From Canibacter zhoujuaniae (GTDB taxonomy: Bacteria; Actinomycetota; Actinomycetes; Actinomycetales; Microbacteriaceae), in assembly GCF_011752015.1 (NCBI RefSeq), contig NZ_JAAIKA010000004.1, forward strand, positions 1 to 59,603: DNA of 59,603 nt. The letters run 5' to 3'. Numbering within the stretch: the stretch's first letter is position 1; each line of letters begins with the position of its first letter. Made by a program: the position numbers and the translations under genes. The notes under the pieces are model-generated. The model was not told where the DNA came from and ran no database searches. It was given only the letters and a program-made list of their open reading frames with translations. Positions 35,507-41,971 of this stretch are shown in pieces.

Positions 35507-37002
35507 GGGTACGGGAGAGGATCGGCGGTGAGCTCAGAAAATTCTTGCAGAGATGACGATTCACCTATGAGGCATCGATACGTTGCGTACCGTTTGTGAC
35601 CAAGCATTTGCATGTTCGGAGGAAAAGCTGGGGCAAGCTCTGGAATGAACACCTTTGTCAGGGAAATTGAACTGAAATTAACAGGAGTAAAATCAAATGC
35701 GATTGGTGTCAAACCTGAGCGTCTGCAAATCTCAAGAGCCGCATCAAGTTCGTTCATGTGTGCAAACTTGATAGATAGTTCACTTAGTCGAATAGGCTCG
35801 ATAGTCTCGTCTCGCAAATACCAATCGAGTTTCTTTTGATTTTCCGCATAGCCATAAAAAGGAACTACTTGGATGAAATTGTCAAAATCATGATTACTTG
35901 CATCTCTGTTGATGCCAAATAGGCGATTGAATCCCTGGACGATTCTCCAATTAGGGGCAAGGCGAGGAATTCTAACCATTCGTTCTGATTGAACTAATTC
36001 CGCAATTGCGCTGCGGATTGCCTGCTCAGGTGTCACCCCTACCCCGCCACCTGCTAGATAACAAAAGTCATCCAGGCCTTGCTCCACCGATATAGCTGTA
36101 ACTACAGTAACGCCCTCGCAGTCCGTACGGTGAGCATAAAAGGTGACGTCTACACCAGCGCGTTCAGCGCTTTCAATCCAACGGACAATATGTGGATCTG
36201 TCAATTTTCGGTCAAAAATGATAGGACGTGGTGGAATTTTGCAGTACCACGACAGATTGGCAGCATCGCGTTCAATGAGCTCTAAAATGCCGTGTGCTAA
36301 AGATGCTGCGGAGTCACGATGCGTTGCTAAACCACCTGAACTTGATACTCCAACTCGGGCTTCCCCTGATTGGCGGATGTAAAAAAGGTGAACGAGTTGC
36401 GAAGGCACATAGATTTTATCTCCGCTCAACAGATTTGTTCCGGAAATCCACAAAAGTTTTGCATCCTTATGCCAAGGTTCGCATAAGAAATTAGGATCTT
36501 CGAATTGCTCCGGTGCAAATAGTTGGATGTCATCAGGGCCGATAAACTTTTCGCCAGCACATTCAAGCTCATTTGCCGAAGCCCATCGCTCCAACTTGTC
36601 TGTTTGTGACGTCAACGAGGAAAATGAACCAATCATACGTTCAATGGCTTCGCCTAGGGATGACAAGATGGCATCTTCAAGAGTGAGACCTTTTCCGCCA
36701 CCGTAAATATCTCTATCAAGACCAGTAGGGAGTGCCGGTAGGCCGATTAGGCGTCGAAGTGTGTGGTCCAAGGACATAGCAGTAGCAGAACCTTGATAGC
36801 CATTGAAACCAATGCCTGGACGAAGGGAGGTTAACACAGTGCGTACTTCGCCGAAGGGACTGTATGAATCGAGCATGTCTCCAATTGAAGACCATTCACG
36901 AGAAGTGTGCCGTACGTTTAACCAAGGTATGTCACGGTTATATTCTGTGACATTCAACGGCAAGATTTCAGCTGACTTTGCTTGTGAGAAAGGTTTAGTC
37001 AT
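35503..37002 (-). CDS. YcaO-domain cyclodehydratase (SagD-like)
   Basis: A 499-residue YcaO enzyme, the ATP-dependent catalyst that turns precursor cysteines into thiazolines. YcaO nucleotide-binding signatures are visible: SLGEAIERM (SxxExxER), AHGILELIERDAANLSWY (ExxERD) and PEQAIRSAIAELVQSERM. The protein ends in PLPYP, the PxPxP C-terminus that shapes the active site of azoline-forming YcaO proteins, which argues for heterocyclisation rather than amidine formation. Its partner is the E1-like protein two genes downstream. Six bases separate it from the upstream permease gene. Codon use is AT-richer than in the flanking chromosome. Confidence 0.92.
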   Translation of the reverse strand: MTKPFSQAKSAEILPLNVTEYNRDIPWLNVRHTSREWSSIGDMLDSYSPFGEVRTVLTSLRPGIGFNGYQGSATAMSLDHTLRRLIGLPALPTGLDRDIYGGGKGLTLEDAILSSLGEAIERMIGSFSSLTSQTDKLERWASANELECAGEKFIGPDDIQLFAPEQFEDPNFLCEPWHKDAKLLWISGTNLLSGDKIYVPSQLVHLFYIRQSGEARVGVSSSGGLATHRDSAASLAHGILELIERDAANLSWYCKIPPRPIIFDRKLTDPHIVRWIESAERAGVDVTFYAHRTDCEGVTVVTAISVEQGLDDFCYLAGGGVGVTPEQAIRSAIAELVQSERMVRIPRLAPNWRIVQGFNRLFGINRDASNHDFDNFIQVVPFYGYAENQKKLDWYLRDETIEPIRLSELSIKFAHMNELDAALEICRRSGLTPIAFDFTPVNFSSISLTKVFIPELAPAFPPNMQMLGHKRYATYRCLIGESSSLQEFSELTADPLPYP

Positions 37003-37008
37003 GGTAGG

Positions 37009-37791
37009 TTATTCCGTTCTCCGCCAACTTCTGAGAGAAATCAGTCCAAGGATGAGCCCTAGAACAAAAGTGATGGCGAGCTTCCACACACCGCCCGATG
37101 GGAACGGCGAGCTTGTGTATAAAGACACAAGACAGTCGAACCAGATTTTTAGCGGGTTCCACTCCAGTATCTTCTGTAAGAGTTTTGGCAGCGCATCTAA
37201 CGGAGCCGCTGCACCGGAACCGAAAAACATGATGAAAAATACTGCGGCGGTGAGGGCATTAATCGTGCGTGTTCCAAATGGTAGCGTCCCAAGGAAAAAG
37301 CCAACACAGCATAAAAACGCGATAAGTCCTACGTTCAGCAGCAGGAACACGGGATTGATTGCTTCCTGGCGAAGACCGTGCATAAAGCTAACAATTACAA
37401 CAATAAGACTAGAAGCGGCGATGGTTAACGTAAGCATCGCTAGAATTACCGCAGAACCGAAATTCAACCCAGATAGAGGTAGCGAGCGATATCTTTTGTC
37501 TACCTGCCGTGCACGTAATTCCGCAACATAAACCGGCAATCCCATAAGTAGTAGATTCGCTGCCACCGTTCCAATAAGTGAAGGAAACATCATATCGATA
37601 AATTTGATCTGAGTTCCAGGAAGTATTTCTTCTGCGTACGGGACACCGATGAACATGTAAATGATGATCGGAAAGGCCAGTGAAAAGAATACTGCTATCG
37701 GTTCTCTAAACAAAAGCACAAGTTCCTGCTTGTACCATACCCACAGTATTTTTACTCGTGATCCGGCCTTGCCATGCTGCACCATCATCAT
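37009..37791 (-). CDS. ABC-2 type exporter permease of the TOMM cluster (SagH/I-like)
   Basis: A 260-residue membrane protein with six predicted helices and the ABC-2 permease pattern: a short cytoplasmic N-terminus, WYKQELVLLFREPIAVFFSLAFPIIIYMFIG as first helix, a large outside loop, and a C-terminal helix ending GLISLRSWRRTE. It partners the ATPase encoded just upstream (four-base overlap) to export the modified peptide. In streptolysin S clusters two permeases (SagH and SagI) are usual; here a single one suffices, presumably as a homodimer. Confidence 0.86.
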   Translation of the reverse strand: MMMVQHGKAGSRVKILWVWYKQELVLLFREPIAVFFSLAFPIIIYMFIGVPYAEEILPGTQIKFIDMMFPSLIGTVAANLLLMGLPVYVAELRARQVDKRYRSLPLSGLNFGSAVILAMLTLTIAASSLIVVIVSFMHGLRQEAINPVFLLLNVGLIAFLCCVGFFLGTLPFGTRTINALTAAVFFIMFFGSGAAAPLDALPKLLQKILEWNPLKIWFDCLVSLYTSSPFPSGGVWKLAITFVLGLILGLISLRSWRRTE

Positions 37792-38738
37792 TCGTCTCCG
37801 GACATTTGTTCTATACCTGTAATGACAGCGAAGACATCTTCGAGCCTAACCGGACCGGTTAATATATCGGCAGCACTGTCAAGGTGATTTATTTGAGCGG
37901 ATACGGCAGCAATTGCGTCCGCGTTTCCGATAGCAACGATGGACAATCCAGTATGACCGTAGTGAAGACCTGACTTTTTTATCAACTCGGTTATATGTTC
38001 GGGTGGTTCCGTTATGCGAAGTCTCCGATCTCCTCCAAGACTTGCTAGAACCTCGTCGACAGCTCCATTAAGACGAATTTTCCCTCGATCCATGACAAGA
38101 AGCACATCTGCAAATGCTTCCGCTTCAGCCATGTCATGAGTTGAGGCTAATACAGTACAACCTTCAGAGGTTAAGGAACGCACAAAATCCCAGACAACTG
38201 AACGCCCTTCGGGGTCGATACCGGAGGTGGGCTCATCAAGCACAAGCAAAGAAGGGCGGCCAATAGCAGCGCACAAGATATCAAGACGACGCCTCTGCCC
38301 GCCAGATAGATTGTCGACTGTTTTGTCAAGATAATTGTCCACGCCAAGCTTTGATGCCATTGTACGCCAGTCTGCGGGATCCGAATATAAACATTCAGTA
38401 GCGCGGATCACTTCCCTAGTTTTAATTCGCGAGGGAAAACCAGAGCTCTGAAGTTGGACTCCAGTATAGAACCTATGTTCTCCACCTGGGACAACTGGGA
38501 TGTTGAGGATTGTAGCCGAACCTTTAGTTGGGGCGCGCAGCCCAACAAGCATCTCCATAGTGGTTGTCTTACCAGATCCATTTGGCCCCACAAGAACAGT
38601 AGTCTCGCCAGCCAGGAGGTCGAAGGATATCTCATTGACAACACTGAGGCCGTTGTAAACTTTTACAAGACCAGAGACTGACGCGATCTTCTGCTTCGTC
38701 CCTACGCAATCATCAGTTTTTGCGGATACTTCTAACAT
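37788..38738 (-). CDS. ABC exporter ATPase of the TOMM cluster (SagG-like)
   Basis: A 316-residue ABC ATPase. Walker A is VGPNGSGKTT, the signature NLSGGQRRRLDIL, Walker B LLVLDEPTSGID and the switch His is in ASTHDMAEAE; all are intact. The about 85-residue C-terminal extension (RLRITEPPEHITELIKKSG...) is typical of drug/bacteriocin export ATPases. First gene after the precursor, 99 bp downstream of it, across a hairpin that may limit readthrough. GCGG is the only ribosome-site candidate, so translation may be weak relative to the precursor. Confidence 0.92.
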   Translation of the reverse strand: MLEVSAKTDDCVGTKQKIASVSGLVKVYNGLSVVNEISFDLLAGETTVLVGPNGSGKTTTMEMLVGLRAPTKGSATILNIPVVPGGEHRFYTGVQLQSSGFPSRIKTREVIRATECLYSDPADWRTMASKLGVDNYLDKTVDNLSGGQRRRLDILCAAIGRPSLLVLDEPTSGIDPEGRSVVWDFVRSLTSEGCTVLASTHDMAEAEAFADVLLVMDRGKIRLNGAVDEVLASLGGDRRLRITEPPEHITELIKKSGLHYGHTGLSIVAIGNADAIAAVSAQINHLDSAADILTGPVRLEDVFAVITGIEQMSGDE

Positions 38739-38794
38739 GGCTACCGCTTCTGCGTTCGAGTCGTTGTTTTGTATGGATGCTCAAAATTTAAGTT

Positions 38795-38827
38795 ATTTAT
38801 GGTGCGCAGAACTTGCGTACCATAAAT
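38795..38827 (-). terminator. Attenuator-like hairpin between precursor and ABC ATPase genes
   Basis: On the minus strand ATTTATGGT pairs perfectly with ACCATAAAT, and inside it CGCA pairs with TGCG around a five-base loop. An A/T-rich stretch with TTTT follows some ten bases later. A partial terminator here would give more precursor mRNA than enzyme mRNA, as known for the terminator after sagA. Confidence 0.65.
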
Positions 38828-38837
38828 CGAATTCTTA

Positions 38838-38954
38838 TTAGAAGTTGAAGATGTTGATCCAGCACCAGCAGCAACAACAGCAGCACCAGCCACCCGGTGC
38901 TACAGCGGATTCTGCTGAGAAATGCTTCTCTTCTGCGAGAGGCGTAAAGTCCAT
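38838..38954 (-). CDS. Streptolysin-S-like TOMM precursor peptide, Cys/Trp core
   Basis: A 38-residue ribosomal peptide precursor. Leader, residues 1-22: MDFTPLAEEKHFSAESAV followed by APGG. Core, residues 23-38: WCCCCCCWCWINIFNF, with seven cysteines, six of them contiguous, then two stop codons in a row. The leader resembles SagA (FT near the start, VAPGG just before the polycysteine block), and the downstream genes encode exactly the enzymes that convert Cys to thiazole. GGAG lies seven bases before the ATG, giving good translation. Unlike SagA, the core has no Ser or Thr, so only thiazoles (no oxazoles) can form, and it is rich in Trp, Phe and Ile. Predicted product: a very hydrophobic polythiazole peptide, cleaved after Gly-Gly by the CPBP protease and exported by the ABC pair. 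Activity (cytolytic or antibacterial) is inferred by analogy only. Confidence 0.9.
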   Translation of the reverse strand: MDFTPLAEEKHFSAESAVAPGGWCCCCCCWCWINIFNF

Positions 38955-38992
38955 GAGTTTCTCCAATCCAAATGACTAATAAGAATAATGAG

Positions 38993-39008
38993 TATTGTTA
39001 TCACAATA
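38993..39008. promoter_or_regulatory. Candidate operator upstream of the TOMM precursor
   Basis: On the minus strand TATTGT-GATA-ACAATA is a perfect six-base dyad 39 bases before the precursor ATG, within an AT-rich region that must contain the promoter. No regulator is encoded in the cluster. The span 38955-39098 otherwise holds no gene. Confidence 0.5.
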
Positions 39009-39098
39009 TAGCAAGAACTTAAATCTGCATAGAGTTTGTATTGACATTACGCTAAGTGAATAAATCTTTTACTTCCCTCAAAACCCGGCCGCGGGTAT

Positions 39099-39135
39099 AA
39101 AAAAATGCTGGCTTGGAATGTACCCAAACCAGCAT
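39099..39135 (-). terminator. Rho-independent terminator, probably the original tRNA-Tyr terminator
   Basis: Read on the minus strand: ATGCTGGTTTGG, loop, CCAAGCCAGCAT, then a run of seven T. It lies directly after a 13-bp copy of the tRNA-Tyr 3' end (39143-39155), so it most likely terminated the tRNA before the IS-type segment was inserted. Today it still shields the TOMM promoter from readthrough. Confidence 0.8.
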
Positions 39136-39142
39136 CTAGTTG

Positions 39143-39155
39143 GTGGCGAGTGAGG
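39143..39155. repeat. Direct repeat of the tRNA-Tyr 3' end (attachment-like), copy 1
   Basis: GTGGCGAGTGAGG is identical to the 3' end of the tRNA-Tyr gene with its flanking base at 39725-39737. The two copies flank 569 bp that contain the IS481-type remnant. Confidence 0.75.
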
Positions 39156-39208
39156 TGTGTGGTTTCATGACATCGTTCCGCCCTGACTGATCACCATGAC
39201 AGCATTGA

Positions 39209-39661
39209 TGTCTCACGAGATCGTTCCGGGGTGTCTCACGTGATCGTTCCGCTTTAGCAGGCATCGTACGATCATGAACAACACACAAAAGAACCGGGTC
39301 ATCGTCATGGCCATTATCGAAGGAAACATGAGCACCACTGAAGCTGCTCACCGTTTCAAAGTCTCAACCAAGATGGGTACGAAAACTTCTCCAGCGCTAC
39401 CACGAAGGAGGCTTAGAAGCCGTTGACCCGCAATCGAAAGCACCCCGATCAAACCCGCACCAATACACCGATACAACCACCACTCAGGTAGTGAGCATCC
39501 GAGACCAACTCACCAATCAAGGACTAGACAACGGACCACATTCCATCTGGCTTCAATTGCCCCAAGCCAACCGCCCGTCAGTAGCAACAATCTGGCGCAT
39601 CCTCAAACGCCACAACCTGATCACACCCCAAGCCCAAAAAATGGAACGATGACGCGAGACA
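39209..39661 (+). mobile_element. Internally deleted IS481-family element with terminal inverted repeats
   Basis: Left end TGTCTCACGTGATCGTTCC (39232-39250) and right end GGAACGATGACGCGAGACA (39643-39661) are inverted repeats matching at 17 of 19 positions and beginning TGT. A further copy of the left end, TGTCTCACGAGATCGTTCC, lies at 39209-39227. The enclosed 390 bp encode only the N-terminal DNA-binding part of a transposase with a frameshift, so it cannot move by itself. It is placed at the end of tRNA-Tyr. Confidence 0.78.
39274..39652 (+). pseudogene. Truncated, frameshifted IS481-family transposase
   Basis: From the ATG at 39274 the reading is MNNTQKNRVIVMAIIEGNMS and TTEAAHRFKVST, a helix-turn-helix start. 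The frame must then shift near 39373 to continue RWVRKLLQRYHEGGLEAVDP, the conserved region of IS481 transposases, followed by SVATIWRILKRHNLITP and a stop at 39650-39652. The catalytic DDE domain is entirely missing. It is a dead remnant. Confidence 0.8.
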
Positions 39662-39673
39662 TGCCAACACAAA

Positions 39674-39718
39674 ATAAAAAATGTCTCGCGACACAGCCGG
39701 AACTATGTCGCGAGACAT
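39674..39718 (-). terminator. Terminator of tRNA-Tyr, built from IS-end sequence
   Basis: On the minus strand, eight bases after the tRNA, ATGTCTCGCGACA pairs perfectly (13 bp) with TGTCGCGAGACAT around a twelve-base loop containing GTTCCGG, followed by TTTTTATTTT. The arms match the IS-type inverted repeat (TGTCTCGCG), so two facing IS ends now act as the tRNA terminator. Confidence 0.8.
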
Positions 39719-39724
39719 CACACT

Positions 39725-39737
39725 GTGGCGAGTGAGG
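39725..39737. repeat. Direct repeat of the tRNA-Tyr 3' end, copy 2 (within the tRNA gene)
   Basis: GTGGCGAGTGAGG, identical to 39143-39155. It covers the discriminator and 3' acceptor strand of tRNA-Tyr. Confidence 0.75.
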
Positions 39738-39806
39738 GATTCGAACCCCCGAAGCTTGCGCGGCTGATTTACAGTCAGCTCCCTTTGGCCGCTCGGGCAA
39801 CTCGCC
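39726..39806 (-). tRNA. tRNA-Tyr (anticodon GTA)
   Basis: Minus-strand cloverleaf: acceptor GGCGAGT/ACTCGCC, D-arm GCCCGAGCGGCCAAAGGGA, anticodon stem CTGA/TCAG with loop CTGTAAA (GTA), long variable arm and T-arm GGGGGTTCGAATCCCTC. CCA is not encoded. Its original downstream region is displaced by the IS-type segment. Confidence 0.96.
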
Positions 39807-39924
39807 AGTGGTCGAAAGTATTACGACCGAGTATTTATCTTACGGTAAACACACACGCTTTGTAAAGTTAGTGTGGGGTTTATGAACACAAGGGAGTGTG
39901 ATGAGCGGTTTTATGAGGCTAAGG

Positions 39925-40419
39925 TTAATAGTCGCGCTCAGGAAGCACAGTATCGGGTGTGCTGAATTGTTCGGCGGCCGCGTCCAGAGCATATGCAATG
40001 GTTGTTAGCGCACAGTTAACCAATAGATCTAGCTGTGCGTCTGTCGCCCCAGCATGGAAATCGTGCGCAAATAATGCACGTAGCAATAGGTCACCGTCTT
40101 CTGTATCTTCATAAATTAGTTTTGGCCAATGGCGCTCACGATGCCAGTCGTCGATGAACGCCTCTAGTTCATCGCGCCGTGCCGGGTCAACTGATTCACG
40201 GGCAAAGGCGGTTATCTGCAGGATATTGCTAGTGCCCTCATCGAGGTGGAAATAGTGTAGATAGTTGTTCCAAAGGCCTTTTATGTAGCCTTCCTCGTCA
40301 AGCTCATAGTGCCACTCGTAACTATCAAATAGTTTGATTAAGCGCCCCAACGTTACGACCGTCACCTGCTGCTGCAGAGGCTCCGGTGCGTCGGGATTTG
40401 CCGGAGATGATTCACGCAC
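39925..40419 (-). CDS. YbjN-domain protein
   Basis: A 164-residue protein of the YbjN/type III secretion chaperone-like fold. The family pattern is LGRLIKLFDSYEWHYELDEEGYIKGLW near the N-terminus, then FHLDEG...LQITAFARESV and the acidic/aromatic FIDDWHRERHWPKLIYED, ending with a helix that packs in the C-terminal half (LLVNCALTTIAYALDAAAEQF). Function is unknown; actinobacterial YbjN proteins often come in pairs. The GTG start lies two bases after the stop of the related upstream gene, so the two are coupled. Confidence 0.82.
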   Translation of the reverse strand: MRESSPANPDAPEPLQQQVTVVTLGRLIKLFDSYEWHYELDEEGYIKGLWNNYLHYFHLDEGTSNILQITAFARESVDPARRDELEAFIDDWHRERHWPKLIYEDTEDGDLLLRALFAHDFHAGATDAQLDLLVNCALTTIAYALDAAAEQFSTPDTVLPERDY

Positions 40420-40421
40420 TG

Positions 40422-40901
40422 TTATCGCACCCCCTCTTTAAACATTAGATCTTCAAGCTCTGTCACAAAGTCGAGTGTGTTAATGACTGCGCGATCAATG
40501 TGTGTTTGCAGTTGATCGAAAGTTAATCCGTATTCATAGTCGACTGTAATTTCGGTAATGGTCTGCAGAGTGCCGTCATCATCTATACGTATATAAGCTT
40601 TTGGGAAGAGCTTATCGCGGTGCCAGTCAGAAATGAATGCACGCACTAGCTCTAGTGCATTAGCGCTGATTATGCGGTGCCACTGGCCAGATATGCACAG
40701 CAGCTCCTGCCGGCTGCCGGTAATTGCAAACAAAAACTGCACATCACGGAATGTGGCACCGAGCAGGCCCCTATCGGTTGTGAAGTAGTGAATTCCCTTA
40801 TTGGTGAAGTGTTTAATTATGAGCTCTTGAGACAGCGGGTGCAGTTTATCGTCGAAACGTATCTGGTCGCTGCCGCTGGGTCGATTAGATTGCGTCGTCA
40901 T
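40422..40901 (-). CDS. YbjN-domain protein (paired paralogue)
   Basis: A 159-residue YbjN-like protein paralogous to its downstream neighbour: SQELIIKHFTNKGIHYFTTDRG, FRDVQFLFAITGS and FISDWHRDKLFPKAYIRIDDDG align with the same positions there. I start it at 40901 (MTTQSNRPSG) with AGAGG five bases upstream; an in-frame ATG ten codons earlier has no ribosome site. First gene of a two-gene unit divergent from trhO. Cytoplasmic; role unknown. Confidence 0.82.
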   Translation of the reverse strand: MTTQSNRPSGSDQIRFDDKLHPLSQELIIKHFTNKGIHYFTTDRGLLGATFRDVQFLFAITGSRQELLCISGQWHRIISANALELVRAFISDWHRDKLFPKAYIRIDDDGTLQTITEITVDYEYGLTFDQLQTHIDRAVINTLDFVTELEDLMFKEGVR

Positions 40902-40991
40902 GCCAGCCTCTCTGTTTATTGATATTTCCACTCTAGCTGTGGGGTGTATGACTTTATATCGGTCTTAAGCGCGGCAGGATAAAATAGGATC

Positions 40992-41924
40992 GTGACTTCG
41001 AAGATTCTGCTCTACTATGCTTTCCAGCCAGTTGCTGATCCTGACGCTATCCGCCTGTGGCAAAAAGAGTTGTGCGAAAAACTCGGCTTGCGTGGTCGCA
41101 TTATTATTTCAAAACACGGCATCAACGGCACGGTCGGCGGTGAACTCGACGCATGCAAGCTTTACCTGCGTGCGACACGAGAGCGTTTTAATCTTGACGT
41201 GAAGTGGAGCGACGGCACCGGGCTCACTGAAAAACCACAGATGATGCACGGCAAAGATCGCTCTCCCCGGTGGTTGCAGAGCGTAGATTTTCCCAAACTC
41301 AGCGTTAAAGTGCGCGACGAGTTAGTGGCTTTCGGGCTGCCTGACGAAACTGAGGTTGACGAGAATGGTGTAGTCGGCGGCGGCACTCATTTGAAGCCCT
41401 GGCAGGTAAATGAGATGGTTGAGAACCAGGGTGATGACGTTGTGTTCTTTGACGGTCGCAACGCTTGGGAGGCTGAAATCGGGCGTTTTAAAGACGCGAT
41501 AGTGCCAGATGTTACAACCACCCATGATTTCATTCGTGAAATTGAGTCGGGCAAATATGACCATATTAAAGACAAGCAGGTTATCACCTACTGCACTGGT
41601 GGAATTCGATGCGAGATTCTCTCTGCGGCTATGATCAAGCGCGGTTTTGAGAACGTGTACCAAATTGACGGTGGTATCGTGCGCTACGGTGAGCAGTTTG
41701 GTAACGACGGCCTCTGGGAAGGATCCCTCGCAATTTTTGACGGCCGCGAATCTATGGATTTTGCGCCGGGAGCTAAAAAGCTGGGTCACTGCAGAGTTTG
41801 TGGCACCGAATCAGTTTTCGTTGCAAACTGCAACATTAACAAGTGCAAACAGCGTTTTGTGTCGTGCGAAGAGCATAAAACCGCTGGTTGTGTAGAACAC
41901 TCAACGCTCACTGCGACAAACTAA
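40992..41924 (+). CDS. trhO: tRNA uridine-34 hydroxylase TrhO (rhodanese-like)
   Basis: A 310-residue member of the YceA/TrhO family, which makes 5-hydroxyuridine at the wobble position of tRNAs. The N-terminal acylphosphatase-like domain has [16 protein letters not shown]. The rhodanese domain holds [15 protein letters not shown] and the active-site Cys201 in [12 protein letters not shown]. The C-terminus has the cysteine-rich [15 protein letters not shown]...CEEHKTAGC, as in this family. The GTG start is in an AT-rich leader without a good Shine-Dalgarno. It ends at a hairpin shared with convergent efeB. Confidence 0.93.
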   Translation: MTSKILLYYAFQPVADPDAIRLWQKELCEKLGLRGRIIISKHGINGTVGGELDACKLYLRATRERFNLDVKWSDGTGLTEKPQMMHGKDRSPRWLQSVDFPKLSVKVRDELVAFGLPDETEVDENGVVGGGTHLKPWQVNEMVENQGDDVVFFDGRNAWEAEIGRFKDAIVPDVTTTHDFIREIESGKYDHIKDKQVITYCTGGIRCEILSAAMIKRGFENVYQIDGGIVRYGEQFGNDGLWEGSLAIFDGRESMDFAPGAKKLGHCRVCGTESVFVANCNINKCKQRFVSCEEHKTAGCVEHSTLTATN

Positions 41925-41925
41925 C

Positions 41926-41962
41926 TCTGGGGTGCGAAGCGCGAGCTGCCTGCGCCCCCAGA
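41926..41962. terminator. Bidirectional hairpin between trhO and efeB
   Basis: TCTGGGG and CCCCCAGA flank an inner GCG/CGC-type stem; no long T run. It occupies the short gap of two convergent genes. Confidence 0.65.
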
Positions 41963-41971
41963 TAGCAGATG

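Noticed and set aside
36803-37531. A 242-codon plus-strand reading frame across the YcaO and permease genes
   Set aside because: It is antisense to two well-supported genes, lacks a ribosome site and has basic, low-complexity composition.
38985-39010. Resemblance of the precursor upstream dyad to a lac operator
   Set aside because: The TTGT-GATAACAA likeness is only superficial and no LacI-family gene is in the window; I keep it as an unassigned dyad.
39232-39718. CRISPR-like repeats suggested by several similar 19-mers
   Set aside because: The copies are inverted IS ends with irregular spacing, not regularly spaced direct repeats with spacers. No Cas gene is present.
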